From positions 35,480,575 through 35,544,574 of the forward strand of contig NC_062221.1 of NCBI RefSeq assembly GCF_902686445.1: 64,000 nt of DNA. The letters are read 5' to 3'. Each line of letters begins with the position of its first letter. The stretch's first letter is position 1. A program made the position numbers and the translations under genes. Positions 24,521 through 37,438 of the stretch are shown one piece after another. A model generated the notes under the pieces. That model was not told the DNA's origin. It saw only the letters and a program-made list of their open reading frames with translations, and ran no database searches. The DNA is from Sciurus carolinensis (lineage: Eukaryota > Chordata > Mammalia > Rodentia > Sciuridae).

Positions 24521-25639
24521 ACTATTGCAACTTTATTAGTGGATAAATCAAAATTTAAGTGTTTTTAGAAAGGATACAGGTATGAACAAATGACAGAATT
24601 ACGATTAAAATCCTATCCTATGCTTCCAAAATTTACCCTCCTCCTCTCAATCTCAATATTTGTTCTACATGTCACTCCTATAATAAGTATAAAAAAGAAA
24701 AATAAACAAAATATTATATATGTATATAAATTATATATTTATATAATATCATAATATTAGAAAACACAAATAGCGATTATATTTACTTAGTTTCTCCAAG
24801 AAATTTTTACTTTGATTTGAAAATAGGAATACATTTCCAATTATCTTTTAACTTACCTTGGTGGAAAGTAAAATCTAAAAGGAAAAAAAAAAAAGATGGA
24901 ATATTCTTTTTTTATAAAGGTAAATTTCTTATAAAGGTTGAATGTTTAGAAAAACTGGATGTGTGGTCATATCAAAAATCACTTCTGTTTAGTTCAAGAG
25001 CAGGTACATTTATTTAATCTAATTTAATATTTCTTCTTTTCCAAGGAATTTTGGGATAGAAAAGAACGTATGATTGGATTATTTTCTCTTATAAAGTTTG
25101 AAGGCTTAAGTTGGAACCCAATATCAAAACCATGCAACCCAGGAGAAATTTCTATAATTGGCAAAGAATTTTCTCCCAGATCTATACTGCAGTATATCTG
25201 CAAGCATTGAAACACTGACCACCAGAAAAAATACTTGAAAGTGGAAAATACAACTTAGATTCTAAAGTGTATTTTTGTAGAAAAACAACTATAAAACACA
25301 AATAGTGACTAAAATTGGTCATTTTGTATGTTTTAACATTGCATTTTCAATTTATGAACAATACAGATTTGGGTTGAGTCTAATTCTTTGAGTCACATCA
25401 AATCAAAAAGATAGGTTGTTCAGATTGTCAGAATTTTTTCCTAATCTTTTCTCATGATAATTGGCATCTATCAGTTTTAAATTTCTATGTGAATTGTGTT
25501 AGTTTAGTAAATCTTTAGGGATTATTGCAAAATAAATACTACGCATTGCAGTTTCTTTAATTTTGGTCCAAATGTGTTGGATGTTTTTGCCTCCCAAATT
25601 CTTCAGTGGTGTTTTGACCTTTCTTTTACTTGAATAATA
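24521..25639. other. Unassigned sequence
   Basis: Includes an AT-rich patch with TATATA runs at about 24713-24750 and an A(13)-like run at 24882. No element named. Confidence 0.45.
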
Positions 25640-26585
25640 TTAATGAAAAATTTTAAAACCAATACATTATAACTCTACATATTTAGGGGTACCATGTAAT
25701 AAATCTGTATTTGCCTACAATGTGTAACAATCACATCTTGGTAATCAGTATTTTCATTTCCTTATACATTTATTATTTCCTTTTGTTTGAAACTTTCAAA
25801 CTTCTCTCTACTAGTTCTTCATAAAATACACGATAGGTTTTTCTATACTAACTTATCTTACTATGCTGCAGAAAATTAGAAGCATTCCTCCTGTCCAATA
25901 CTTTATTTTTGGTTCTTGTTATCTGGTGTCCTTCTATGTCCTCTCTACTTTACCCTGCCTACCTTCTAGTAACCACTATTCTACTCTCTACTTAAATGAA
26001 ATCTTTTTAGCTTCCACATGTGAGTGAGAACATACAGCTTTCATCTTTCTGTGATTGGTGAATTTCACTTGACGTGATATCCTTCACTTGCATCCATTTT
26101 ATCACATATGACAGGATTTTATTTCTTTTTATGGATGAACAATATATTGTCGTGTGTGTGTGTGTGTGTGTGTGTGTACCACATTTCCTATATCTATTCA
26201 TCAATCAGTGACAGCTCCTGTGATTCCATACCTTGGATAGTGTGAATAGAGTTGCAATAAACACAGGAATGTGCCTATCTTTTCTGTATGCTTATTTCAT
26301 TTCATTTCTCTATATAGCAAAGATAGAATGAAATAGGTACATCATATGGTAGTTCTATTTCTAGTTTCTTTGAAGAACTTCCATATTGTTTTCCATAATG
26401 GTTACACTAATTTAAATTCATACAAGCACTATACAAGAACTGGTTTTCATCTGCATTTTCACTGGTGTTTGTGGGCTATTTTAATTTGTTTTGTTTGCTC
26501 CTTTAAAAATAACCACTCAGACTGGAGTGAGATGATCTCATTGTAGTTTAATTTACATTTCCTTAAAGAATAGTGATGTTAAGCA
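25640..26585 (-). mobile_element. L1 3' portion, antisense (first of two)
   Basis: The plus strand begins with antisense 3' UTR phrases ('tttaggggtaccatgtaata', 'caatcacatcttggtaatca'). It passes into antisense ORF2: 'cttccacatgtgagtgagaa' (26011), 'gtgacagctcctgtgattcc' (26208) and 'taatttacatttccttaaag' (26548). A (GT)n tract interrupts it at 26152. Dead copy. It stops near 26585, where a second antisense L1 restarts from its own 3' part. Confidence 0.85.
26152..26178 (+). repeat. (GT)n microsatellite
   Basis: About 13 GT units inside the L1, beside the usual 'tatataccac' site of antisense ORF2. Confidence 0.95.
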
Positions 26586-26589
26586 TGTT

Positions 26590-27870
26590 TTTTAAAAAAT
26601 ATTAACACATATTAGTTACATATGCCAATGAGGTTTGATGTGATTTTTCCACACATGCGCTCAGCATGCACTGACTCAATCCAACTGCCCTTTTTTTCAC
26701 GGTTCCTCCATCCTTTCTAATCTCTAGTAGTCACTTTTCTATATTAAGTTCTACTTTTTTTTAGCGTTCACATATGAGAGAAGATGTGATACTTGTCTTT
26801 TTATGTCTGACCTACTTCATTTAATATAATGACTTCCAGTTCTATCCATTTTACTGCAAGTGACAGGATTTAATTATTCTTTATGATTTAATGATATTCT
26901 GTTGCTTATATATATGGCAATTTTTATTCATCTGTTAAAGGACACCTAAGCTGATTCCATGTCTTAGCTATTGTTAATAGTGATGCAATAAACATGGGTA
27001 AATTTTAAAATCTTTTTAGCTTCCACACGAATGAGAACATGCAGCTTTCATCTTTTGGATATATCCCCAGAAGTGGGATAACTAAATGATATAGATCTAT
27101 TTTTATTTTTTTGAGGAAACTGTATACTGTTCTTCATGATGCCTGTACAGATTTATATTCTCATTAACAGTGTAACAGTTACTTTTTCTCCAATCCTCTC
27201 TAGCTTTTGTTACGTTTTAAATATAATAGCCATCTAACTGGAGTAAGACTATGTGACACTGAGGTTTTGATTTGCATTTTCCCACATAAATTTTTTTCAT
27301 ATATTAGTTGATCATTTCTATATCGTCTTAGAAGAAATATCAATTCATATAATTTGATTATTTTTAATAAGACTATTTACTTTTTGTATTTGAAATTTTT
27401 AAATTACGTATTCTGATTTTAATTCCCTTTGGAACGAATAGTTTGCAATTATTTTCTTTCATTCTGCTGGTTGTCTCTTCACTCTGTTGATTGCTTTTCT
27501 TTCTGTGCAGAAGTTCCTTAATTTAAAACAATCTCATTTTTCCCTTCGTACTTTATTTTTGTCTGGGCATCTGGAATCTTATAAAAAATTACCTAAACTG
27601 AAGTTTTAAAGTGATTCCTCTCTTTTCTCCTAATAGTTTAATAATTTCAGGTCTTAAATTTAGGTATTTGATCCAATTTAAGTTGTTGTTTTTACAAATT
27701 GAGAGATATAGGGCAAGTTTCATTCCTCTGCCTATCTCTATCCAGTTTTCCCAGCACCTTCTATTGAAGAGTCCAGACTTTCTCCAACAAATAATTTTGG
27801 CTACTTCATTGAATTACGCATTTCTGTATGTATCAGATGAGATGTCATATTTCAGTATGATAAACTGACT
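26590..27870 (-). mobile_element. L1 3' portion, antisense (second), with a copied patch
   Basis: Restarts the antisense L1 from the 3' UTR/ORF2 end ('gttcctccatcctttctaat', 'cttccagttctatccatttt') and runs through 'gtgatgcaataaacatggg' (26979), 'atatccccagaagtggga' (27060) and 'ttcactctgttgattgcttt' (27478) to 'ttttcccagcaccttctatt' (27747). Within it, 27008-27055 is not the expected sequence at that position; it is a near-copy of 25999-26048 in the neighbouring L1. Confidence 0.85.
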
Positions 27871-29429
27871 CCAAGAAATATTATCTAATTATGCTGTATA
27901 TTGCCTTTAAACATAATTATATTTTTCTAAGAGAGGGAATAGTACCCAACAGTAGTTCAATCATTTGTAGCTTATAAATTAAATACTAAAATTCCAACTG
28001 ATTTCATGTTATTTTCTCATTGAATTTTTTTATCCCTTATTTATTAAAATTTGGGTAATCTTGATAAAGTTGATTATTTCTTAGCACTCTATCAACTATT
28101 TTATTGGAATAATGATAAACACTATCAACAGATCTTGCACTTACATTAGTAGTTACAAAAATTTTGTATTCAAATCCTCCAGAGACTTTTGCAGGATTTA
28201 TTTATTTTCCAAATAAAAACAAAAGCAAATTTCACAACTATTTTTACTATCATATAGTAACAGAAAACATTTAACCCCAAAAATGATATAAAATGGGAAA
28301 AATTTAGAACTTTATAAACTTAAAAAGCTTTAAAAATTTTTAAAAACTAATTTTCATACTGTTTTTTCTCATTGTACTTGGACTTTTGAGTTTATTTTGA
28401 TGAACAGAGACGTATACAGGCAGCATAATATAAGCCATAAAGCAGGTGTTCCGAGTAGATTAATTCCTCTCCTTTCTAATAATACAATTAGTTAGAAAAT
28501 TGCAGGAGAACTGTTTTGCTTTGGAAAGATTAAAATTTCCCTACTCACTCTTTAGACAAGTAAAGATATAAACACACATTGTTATTCTTATTACATTTCT
28601 TATATAATGAGACTGAACTGTTATTCTTTTATTAATATTCACAGTCTCCTCAGATAATTTTTATTTGAGAAAATGCAGCTTACTTTGAATCTCTGTTATA
28701 TGCATTGCAAAGAAAAGCAATAATGGTGGAAATCGTGACACTCATGACATTTATATAGGAATTTAAAATTTGGTGATACTTGTATTTGAATGAAATTATT
28801 AAGTAAAAAATCTATGCAATGAAATTTTATTATAATTTTAAGATCTTCCTGAATATAATACCCAAAACCCTGCTACATTGTTTGATTAGAAGCCCTTGAG
28901 TACTTCAAAAGAAGGCTCTTTATGTCATCATTACTGCCTTACAGCCTCACAATTGAACAATCATTATTTTTCCAGCTAGTGTTTTTATTTAGAAGAAGTA
29001 ACATCCTGCTCCGTGTTATAATTCAAAAACACATTCTCATTTTCATCTAATAAACATTACACATTTCCTAACAGACTGTGTTCCCTTGAGTAATATCCTA
29101 ATGTATTTCCTTTGATGTATTTATGTTCCTGGTTGTCAATTAGCTGAACAGAAACTGTCATTCTTTGCAGCATCTTTATCTCTATGACCAAAGGATTTCT
29201 GGTATGTCATCTGTCAGAGTATCAACAAGAAAAAGTGCAGTTTTTTTTGAACCTTCAAGAATATTTCCAGAATTATTATTTTATTAGTTGGTGTACATAT
29301 AAGTCAGGTTCCCTTCAAGATATTTTGAAAAACATCAAAAAATAAAATAAAATCATTCACACACAAATGAAAAAAGAGAAAAATTCAGAAGGCACATTTT
29401 TCCATATCATTAAAATATCAAGGATGACT
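27871..29429. other. Unassigned AT-rich sequence
   Basis: No repeat or gene recognised. The 28.88-29.22 kb part is less AT-rich and without obvious repeat phrases. Confidence 0.4.
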
Positions 29430-29840
29430 TGTAGGATTTTTGTTTGAGCAACTGAGTGGGAGGTGATGGCTTTTACTGAGAGAAGATTAAAGAAGGATCA
29501 GGCATAGGACAGCAAGATCAAGATTTCTGTGTTGGGACTATTAAGATTGAAATTTAGAAATGCCTATCAGTCATAACTATAGATACCAGGGATATAAATA
29601 AATATTTGCACACTATAATCAGATAAAAGTTATTCAAAGCTATGTAACTGGGCTATATCACCTAAGGAGAAAGTAAAAATAAACTTCCCTAAAACTCTCC
29701 ACTATTTTAGGTCAACCAGAGAAGAAGAGAACTGGAGGATCCTGAGAAGGAGCAGCTAGTCAGTTTGGAGAAATATAAAGAGAGGTAGCACAGGGATCAA
29801 AGGAGGTGGAGAGAATGGCAGGTACAGAATAACTAACTTT
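29430..29840 (+). repeat. Possible ancient mammalian interspersed repeat
   Basis: A series of purine-rich phrases in order ('tgagtgggaggtgatggctt', 'agaagattaaagaaggatc', 'atcacctaaggagaaagt', 'cctgagaaggagcagctagt') matches my memory of an old mammal-wide repeat. I cannot name its family. Confidence 0.35.
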
Positions 29841-30505
29841 TTAATGTAATCCTAAAAGGTAAAGAAAATAACAGTAACTTTTATCCCTATTGCTATTGAA
29901 CCTAACATAAACAACTTAATGAAATGGCATATTATCAAAGTAATAAATGCTTGAAGAAAGTTAAATAGAATAGGATTGCATGCAATAGAAATAGAATTTT
30001 GAGAATCAGAATAACTGTGAATCCCTTTCAAAATGTTCACATTGAATTACAGTGGTACTTGATGGTTTCATTTCATTTGTAGTATAGTAAGAACTCTAGG
30101 ATAAAGTTGAGATTCAGACATATCCAGGCATGTTTGATAAATACTGGTTTGCATTTGGAAAAGATATATATTATTTCTTAGAATTTACTGAACATTTTAT
30201 CTTTGGTCTTTAGTTTCCTAAAAGAGAAGGAGCAAAGTAATTTGTAGTTGTATAAAGAAGATGAGACAGATTGGGAGGTAATCACATTTTAGAATCTTTT
30301 TTGAAGCACTGTAAGAGTTAGAGCACTTCTTTAACTGAAATACTGTAATGTTTTATAGTTCAATAGAATTTTCCTAATGAGGTGTTTCTGTTTTATTCAA
30401 AATTGGTGGCCTTTAGTCCAAATTTCTATTTCATATATATTGATTGCAGATCAAAACTTACAAAGCTGAAATAAGCAAATATTTAGTTATAGATATTCTA
30501 CTTTG
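29841..30505. other. Unassigned sequence
   Basis: Nothing recognised. Confidence 0.45.
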
Positions 30506-30640
30506 TAGCTGTGCATGGTGCCAATTCCTGCAAACCAAACTACATTGTTGACTAAGGCAGAAGGATCATAAGGTTGAGGCAAATCTGGGCAACACAGCAA
30601 GTCCCATGTCAAAAGAAAGAGAAATGTAAAACATACAATC
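30506..30640 (+). repeat. Diverged B1-like SINE
   Basis: 'agctgtgcatggtgcc', 'gactaaggcagaaggatcat', 'gcaaatctgggcaacacagc' and 'aagtcccatgtcaaaag' follow the 7SL/B1 order. No ID-like right half is visible, so it may be an older monomeric copy. Confidence 0.65.
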
Positions 30641-31350
30641 AAACAAAAAGCGACGTATTATTTATCTTCTCTATTATCATCTACCCAGCTATTCACACCA
30701 GGAATAAATATAACAACATTAGATCTTCACAAAGTTAATCAGTAAATCATGTGTATATTTTTTCATAAAATGTTCTCAAATTCATCCACTCTGTCATGTC
30801 ATTCAGTCACTCTATTGTTTCTGGCTTCCTATATTTTTTCCACTGATCTTCCCAATGTGGTTTAATGTTATTATATCTTAATTTATTATCTACTTTGCAA
30901 CTAGAGTGCTCCAAAATGAAAATCTAAGATACACCCTTATAATGCCCCTCAAGGACTCTTCATTTTACTTTGGCTAATGTACTTTATTATAAAGTCATCC
31001 ACACCAGAATGTTCTGAAATTATTAAAATGAGAACTGAACATCTCAGATTGTGCTCAAAATAATCATCGGAATTAGATTCTGAGGCTTAGAATATTTTAA
31101 AGTACAAAACAAATGAATTGAGATTTTTGCTATCCCTTCTCTCAATTGTTGTGGTTTAAGCATATATGATTAAATATTTTCAGTTTATTGAATTCCTTGC
31201 ATATTTCATGCTAAAGTTTTTATATGTGCCTTTCCATCAAACTAAATCAATCATCTCCTACTTCCTAAGGTATAAATCCCATTGACACACGAATCTCAGC
31301 CTAAATAATCAATTTTTCATAGTGAGATGCTTGCCTGGAGATTCCAGAAA
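30641..31350. other. Unassigned sequence
   Basis: Nothing recognised. Confidence 0.45.
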
Positions 31351-31798
31351 GTGTATGTTATGACTTGGATGTGAGATGTCCCTCAAAAGCTCACGTGTGA
31401 GACAACGTAAGAAGGTTCAGAGGAGAAATGATTGGGTAGTGAGAGTCTCAACCTAAACAGTGAATCAATTCCTGATGGGATTAACTGAGTGATAACTGGA
31501 GGCAGGTGGGGTGTTGTTGGAGGAAGTGGTTCATTGGGAGCGTGGTTTTGGGGTATATATTCTGTATCTGGAATATGGAGTTCATCTCTCTGTTTCCTGA
31601 CATGATGTCAGTGTCTCCCCTCTACCACACTTTTCTTGCCGTGATGTTCAACCTCACTTTGAGTCCCAGGAATGGGACAAGTCTTCCATAGACTAAGACC
31701 TCTGAAACTGTGAACCTTCCAATACACTCTTCATCCTCTACAGTTGTGCTGTTGGGTCATTTAGTTACACCAACAAAAAAGTTGACTAAAACAGTCTA
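31351..31798 (+). mobile_element. MaLR-like LTR, copy 2 of 4
   Basis: LTR from TG at 31356 to CA at 31793 (438 bp). Flanking pentamers GTGTA (31351-31355) and GTCTA (31794-31798) differ at one base, consistent with an aged 5-bp duplication. Landmarks: 'tgttatgacttggatgtgag', 'agaaggttcagaggagaaat', 'ggcaggtggggtgttgttgg', 'gcgtggttttggggtatata', 'gatgttcaacctcacttt', 'cctctgaaactgtgaacc' and 'gttgactaaaaca' at the end. No internal sequence, so a solo LTR. Confidence 0.88.
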
Positions 31799-32105
31799 AG
31801 TGAAAGGTTTTAGCAAATAAATAAATAATAAAAATCAAAATAAAAAAAAACCCTCTCCATTAGCATAATAAATATTCTCCATTATAACCCATATTTTATT
31901 ACAACTGCCCACCTACCTCTCAGTCCTGAACCAAAACATGGCTCAATCTCTTTCCCACCTGATTTCCTACACTTAGCCTATTGTAAGCATGTACTAAACA
32001 CACAAATGTATTAGTGAAATGAATAAATTCTCCATGGAGATTCTTTTTTGACCATGGCATTTTCTGATTATCTTCAATGGATTTTCATGTGTATATATAA
32101 AACTT
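31799..32105. other. Unassigned sequence
   Basis: (AAAT)-like run near 31817 and A(9) near 31842; otherwise nothing recognised. Confidence 0.45.
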
Positions 32106-32170
32106 GATATATATATCTAGATATCTGTATCTATCTATATTGATGTATCTATATCTATCTATCTATCTAT

Positions 32171-32203
<33 letters not shown>

Positions 32204-32212
32204 CATATATCC
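32106..32212 (+). repeat. Compound microsatellite (TA)n-(TATC)n-(CA)n
   Basis: TA-rich start, about six interrupted TATC units at 32130-32170, then a CA tract with one interruption to about 32205. Confidence 0.9.
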
Positions 32213-33029
32213 TTATTGAATTTGATAAACCTCTTTATTAATGTTTTCTCTATTTTAGAAAGAATTTCCTTAAAACATTTTTACAGACCTTATTTCAATG
32301 TTATGCCTTTGCAGATTCTTTGGAAACTTCTGAAAAGTCAGTTATTCTTCATTTGGTATCTCAGTGTTAATACTTGCCTTTTCTATATTCTGAAAGTGGA
32401 AGATAAGATACCATGTGGAAATGACACGACATTGACTGCCTTTTCTCTGTCAATCAACTAATGCTTTTTCTTCCAGTGGGACTTATCTACTCAAATGCTA
32501 GATCTAGAAACTCAGTCAGTGTGTGGGCAGGAAATCCTATAAGAGTGTTCATGTGTTTCTGAATCACAGTTCAAAATTTGAAGTATGCTGGAAATGAATT
32601 ATGATGATCTTTCTCAAGAGTCTTGCCTTACTCAGAGTGTTTTGAAGATTTTTACTGGAAAAAGTATTGTTAACTACAGGCAGAATATTTCCTTCTATGT
32701 TCTAATGCAGCCTGGTCTAGAACAATTTATCGATGCAAGTAATGAACAATCTATGAACGTACTGAATCATACTCAGGAAAATGGCATGATTTTTAAGGTA
32801 AAAGTTGCCAGAAAATGAAACCAAATACTATATTGAATATAAGTATGTTTTCCATAATCAATTAGCTATGTAACATCACAATATTGACAATTATAGACTG
32901 CAGATGAGTCTTCAGATTTCGTCTGTAGTATCTATTCTCATAGAATGATGTTCCCTCAGAAGTCTCACTAACTCACACCTGCCAGGATAGTAAACATTCT
33001 GTGTTGCAGCCATTATCACATTCACTTAT
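32213..33029. other. Unassigned sequence
   Basis: No repeat recognised. The open frame 32585-32818 (plus, 77 codons) has a stop codon two codons upstream of its ATG and no known domain. Confidence 0.4.
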
Positions 33030-33150
33030 TATTGAGACTTCCTTTTTTGTATCATCTAGACTTCAAGTACAATCTCTTTTGTCATTGTGTCCCTATCACC
33101 TAGCACATAATTAGTGTGAATTGAAAATTGATTTTATTTGTTGAATTGAT
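33030..33150 (+). repeat. L2 3'-end fragment
   Basis: 'acttcaagtacaatctcttt', 'tgtccctatcacctagcaca' and 'ttgttgaattgataaa' follow the order of the L2 3' terminus. Confidence 0.6.
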
Positions 33151-33903
33151 AAAAATCAGTGAAAAGTTCATTTATGTAATTTTTATACTATTTAATTATC
33201 ACTTTATCTTTTATAAACATTATTTTTTAACTGAAGCAATAGTCTGTTTTGAAGAATTTTAGTGATATTTTCCATACATTTCACTACATTTTTATTTTTA
33301 ATTTAAATTAAATGTTTATTATTATTTTAAGATAATTTTAACTGATACAAAAACAAAAATTGTACAAATAAGGGTTACTATATATGATATATATTGTATA
33401 ATATTGAAATCAGTTTAAACATATTTATCTTTTCCAACATTTGTCATTTCTCCATAATGAAAACTTTCAAAATCCTTTCTTCAAGCTTGATGAAATCTAG
33501 AGTACTTTGCTCTTATCTGTAGCCTTCCTCCTGTGAAAAGTACATCGTAATTTCATGACTTTCAACTGTTCCTCATCCATACTACCATTCTACTCTCCAT
33601 AGCCTCTGTTAACCATCATTCATTCTACTCTAAACTTCCTCGAGATCATTTTTTAAAAATTCCACATGAGTGAAAATACAAAGTACTTGTCTTTCTGTGC
33701 CTGGCTTTACTTAATTAAATCACCAGATCCATCTATGTTACTGCACGTGACATAATTCCAGTCTTTCTATGGTATTCAATTGTGTACATATGCTCTATTT
33801 CATTCATTGTCCATTCATTGATTGATAGGCACTTCGGTTGTTTTCATTTTGTGTTGAAGTAAAAATGAGGATGTAAGTGTTTCTTTGACAAACTGATTTC
33901 ATT

Positions 33904-33905
<2 letters not shown>

Positions 33906-33934
<29 letters not shown>

Positions 33935-34007
33935 CCAAGAATGGGATTATTGAATAATACTGTAGTTATATATATATCATACTGATATATGTACTGATAT
34001 ATATATC

Positions 34008-34047
<40 letters not shown>

Positions 34048-34080
34048 CCAAGAATGGGATTATTGAATAATACTGTAGTT
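33906..34080 (+). repeat. (AT)n tract with a 113-bp tandem duplication
   Basis: A 37-bp unit (33931-33967, from 'atatccaagaatgggatta' to 'actgtagtt') recurs without change at 34044-34080. Both copies are preceded by (AT)n. The second copy is followed by normal L1 sequence, so the first copy and the spacer are the addition. Confidence 0.9.
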
Positions 34081-34265
34081 CTATTTTAATTATTTTAGGA
34101 ATCTCCAAATTGTTTTTTCATAATGGTCTCACTAACATTCCCATTTACAGTGTTCGAGGGTTTTCTTTTTTCCACAATCTGGCCAATACTTGTTATCATT
34201 TCTATTTTTGATATCAGTAATTCTTACTCAAGTGAGGTGATATTTGTTGTTTCATTGTTTTAATG

Positions 34266-34463
34266 GTCCTGTGGATTTGACCCTGGCGCTTACACATACT
34301 AGGCAAATACTCTAACAATGAAGTCCATCCCAGTACTTTTTCAAAATTTATTTTGAGAAGAGTCTCCTTCTCAAATTTGCCCAGGCTAACCTGAAATTCA
34401 TGATCCTTCTGCTTCAGCTTCCTGAGTAGCAGGCATTGCAGGTGGGCACCACCAAACCCAGGC
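34266..34463 (-). repeat. Dimeric B1-dID-type SINE, antisense, nested in L1
   Basis: The plus strand reads 'gtggatttgaccctggcgct', 'tactaggcaaatactctaac' (right, ID-like half), then 'tttgcccaggctaacctgaa' and 'cttcagcttcctgagtagca' (left, B1-like half). The L1 sequence resumes at 'tttggttttactttgcattt'. It therefore inserted after the L1. Confidence 0.85.
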
Positions 34464-35605
34464 TCATTTTGGTTTTACTTTGCATTTCCCTAATGAGTAG
34501 TACAAAAACTCATGGGTATTTTTTCATGTATTTGTTCATTTTATGGCTTCTTTTTAGAAATATCTATTCAGATCATGTGTCCATTTTTAATAAATTTGTT
34601 AAATGTTTTGAGTTCCTTATATATTCTGGAAATTAACAATTACACAGAAGAAGAGTTGGCAAATATTTTTTTTCTGATTCTATAGGTTATCTTCACTCTG
34701 CAAGTACATTTTATATAATCTCATTTACCTCTATTTTGTGGTGAGGGTATGACTTTGATTACTTCAAAAAACTCCTTGCCCATTTCAATGTCCTGAAGTA
34801 TTTATCCTATATTTGTATCTATTGGTTTCATAGGTTTGGGTCTTAGATTTAAGTCTTTCAGCCATTTTGAGTTTTTTTCATTCATGAGATATAAGGGTCT
34901 AGTTTCATTCTTCTGTACATGGATAGCCAATTTTCCAGCACCATTTATTACAAAGTCTGTCATTTCTCCAATGCATATTCTTAGCCCTTTCACTGAAAAT
35001 AAGTTGGCTGTAGGTGTGAGGGTTTACTTATGGGCTCTGACTTCTGTTCCATTGGTCTATGTGTCTATTTTAATGTCAATACCAAGTTGCTTTGATTTGT
35101 AGTAAATTTTGAAGTCATACAGTGTAATGTCTCCAGTTTTGTTCTTTTTTATCAAAATTTCTTTGGTTATTTAGATGTTCTTCTTTTACCATATAAATTT
35201 TAGGGAATTTTTAAAATTTTTCTTTGAAGAATGACATTGGTATTTTGAGAGAGATTGCATAGAATTTGCAGATCACTTTGAGTACTATGAAGATTTTAGC
35301 TTTGTGAGATCTTTTCATCCAGGTACATGAGATGACTTTCTCTAACCTATTTATTTATGTTTTATGTCCTCTTCACTTTATTTTTCATAATTGTTTTATA
35401 GTTTTTTTGTATAGATATTTTACTTCTTTGGATAAATTTATTATTAAGATGTTTGTAGCCATTTTAAATGGGATTGTGCCTTGATTTCTATTTCAGACAA
35501 TTATTAACAAATAATAATGTTACTAATTTTGTTTGTTAATTTTCTCATCATGCAACTTTACAGAATTCATTTATAAGCTCTAATGGTTTTTAGTGTGGTC
35601 CTTTG

Positions 35606-37438
35606 GGCTGTAGAACTGTAAATTCTATTTTACAAATCTACCTATCTCAGTACATTGCACATATTTGATAGCATATATTGCATATTTAATAAATTAGCTA
35701 CTTTTGTTTTGGGAAATAATTAACCTGAAGCAAATTTACATTCCAACTCAATTATATAATGTTATTGTTTACTTTTTAGACCTTCTGATGGACATTTTAA
35801 TGAAGTTTTTAAGTGATTCCATAATGCTCATGATCAAACAAAAATCATCTCTTAATTCTACTACTTTCTCATCTGATCCTCACTTTTCAGGCAAGTATAC
35901 TTCCTTCATCATAAGAAACATGGGAAAGAACACACAAAGAGAATTTTCCCTTAGCCTAATGCTTTGCTCCTCACTACATTTTGAAATATGGAAATGATAA
36001 GTGATTCTTGGCATCTATTCTAATACTCCTCCATCAGGCTTTAAAAATTCACTTGCATTACATTTCTTTGAAGATTGAGTTTAGAAAAAATGGTGCAATC
36101 CTGTAACACACTGACATTCTGGGGTATGTATGATGGTCTAATTACTTCAAATATGTGAATCCTAGGTATGAAATATTTTCTTTGTACTAAAAAAATTGAA
36201 ATCCTAATAAGTAGATAGAAACAAATATTGACTTGTGAAGCAGATGCTGAAGTCATTATTAGATTAAATCTCTACTATAAATTCTACCCTCATATCAGAC
36301 TCCTAATTTCATATCTCTGTAAAGTGATACATTACTACATAAGCACGTAGGCCCATTTGTGACTAGTTGAATTTATGAATACAAAATCTACAAATACTAA
36401 AGAAGTACAGTTCTAAAACATTTTGTACTGTCCAAATCTACTTTATATTCTATCCATGGTTCCTCCCCTCCCATCTCCAATCAGGTAATAATAGTTCATT
36501 CATAGCTCATTTTATAAAAAGCAACCAACTATTTTTAAAGACTGACTCATTCTTACACTTCTAACTAAAATACATATGTTCATAAAGGTCAATAATTCTG
36601 TATTCTATGATTTATGTGCAAGGCAAAGTAATAGAATTTAGAAACCTTGACCCGAAGTGAAATCATTAGATGGAAAGTGATAAATCTTCAAAATGGATTC
36701 TCATCATAAAGAATTGATATATGTTTAAAGAGATGGAATGCTAATTATCCTGATGTAATTATTATATTTTGTATACATGTATATAATTATTACATTATAC
36801 CCTTAAAATTTTTTTAAAAGTAAAAATACATTTATACATTTAAAAAAAAATCTTTATCAAGTCTATCAAAAATATTCATTTATATTTTAAAATGCAGTCT
36901 CCTGGCATTTTTATTTTTAAAACAAATGCTTTTCTTCAGAAATAAAAATAAGTAGGATAAACAACTTTATAAAGAATGTGCCTCTGTAAAATTAGCCAAT
37001 TCATGCTTGTATGATATCAGCGAAACCTTTATCATTAATCACTTGCCATTTGTAACAAGTATTTCAAATTCTGAATATGGTTGTTCTATGTCCTTGGTAT
37101 AATGTGCTAAATAGAGTTATGGTTAAGACTAAAATCAGGTAAAGTTAGAGTATCCCATTCTGCTTTATATTGAATGATAATAGTACTCCAAGTCCATACT
37201 TGCCAAATACCAAGAGAGGTTGAGGGCATAAACTCAGTTTTTATATAAAACAAATTAAAACAGGTAAAAATGGAGTTTATATAGGTAGCTCTGCTCAAGA
37301 GATCATGCCAAATATATAGGGGAAACAAAACCAACAGAAGACTCCTCATTTATTTAACTCATCTTTACATATTTTCCTTGTATCATCTTCTATAAACCCT
37401 TTCCTAAATTTCCATTTGGGTAAATCTGAGTGGTGGTT
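35606..37438. other. Unassigned AT-rich sequence
   Basis: Nothing recognised; open frames at 35704-35997 (plus), 36041-36256 and 37107-37349 (minus) carry no domain. Confidence 0.4.

Larger units (their letters stand above)
33310..35605 (-). mobile_element. L1 3' UTR and ORF2 C-terminal half, antisense
   Basis: Begins with antisense 3' UTR ('taattttaactgatacaaa', 'caaataagggttactatata') and proceeds through antisense ORF2: 'ccagatccatctatgttac' (33724), 'aagaatgggattattgaat', 'caatctggccaatacttgtt', 'cttagatttaagtctttcag' (34843), 'ccattggtctatgtgtcta' (35049) and 'tgagagagattgcatagaat' (35248). A SINE (about 34266-34463) splits it, an AT microsatellite with a tandem duplication lies at 33906-34080, and stops break the reading frame throughout. 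Confidence 0.92.

Noticed and set aside
32585..32818. 77-codon frame with a splice-donor-like 'aaggtaaaag' near its end
   Set aside because: A stop codon lies just upstream of the ATG, there is no recognisable domain, and no neighbouring exon-like segment was seen.
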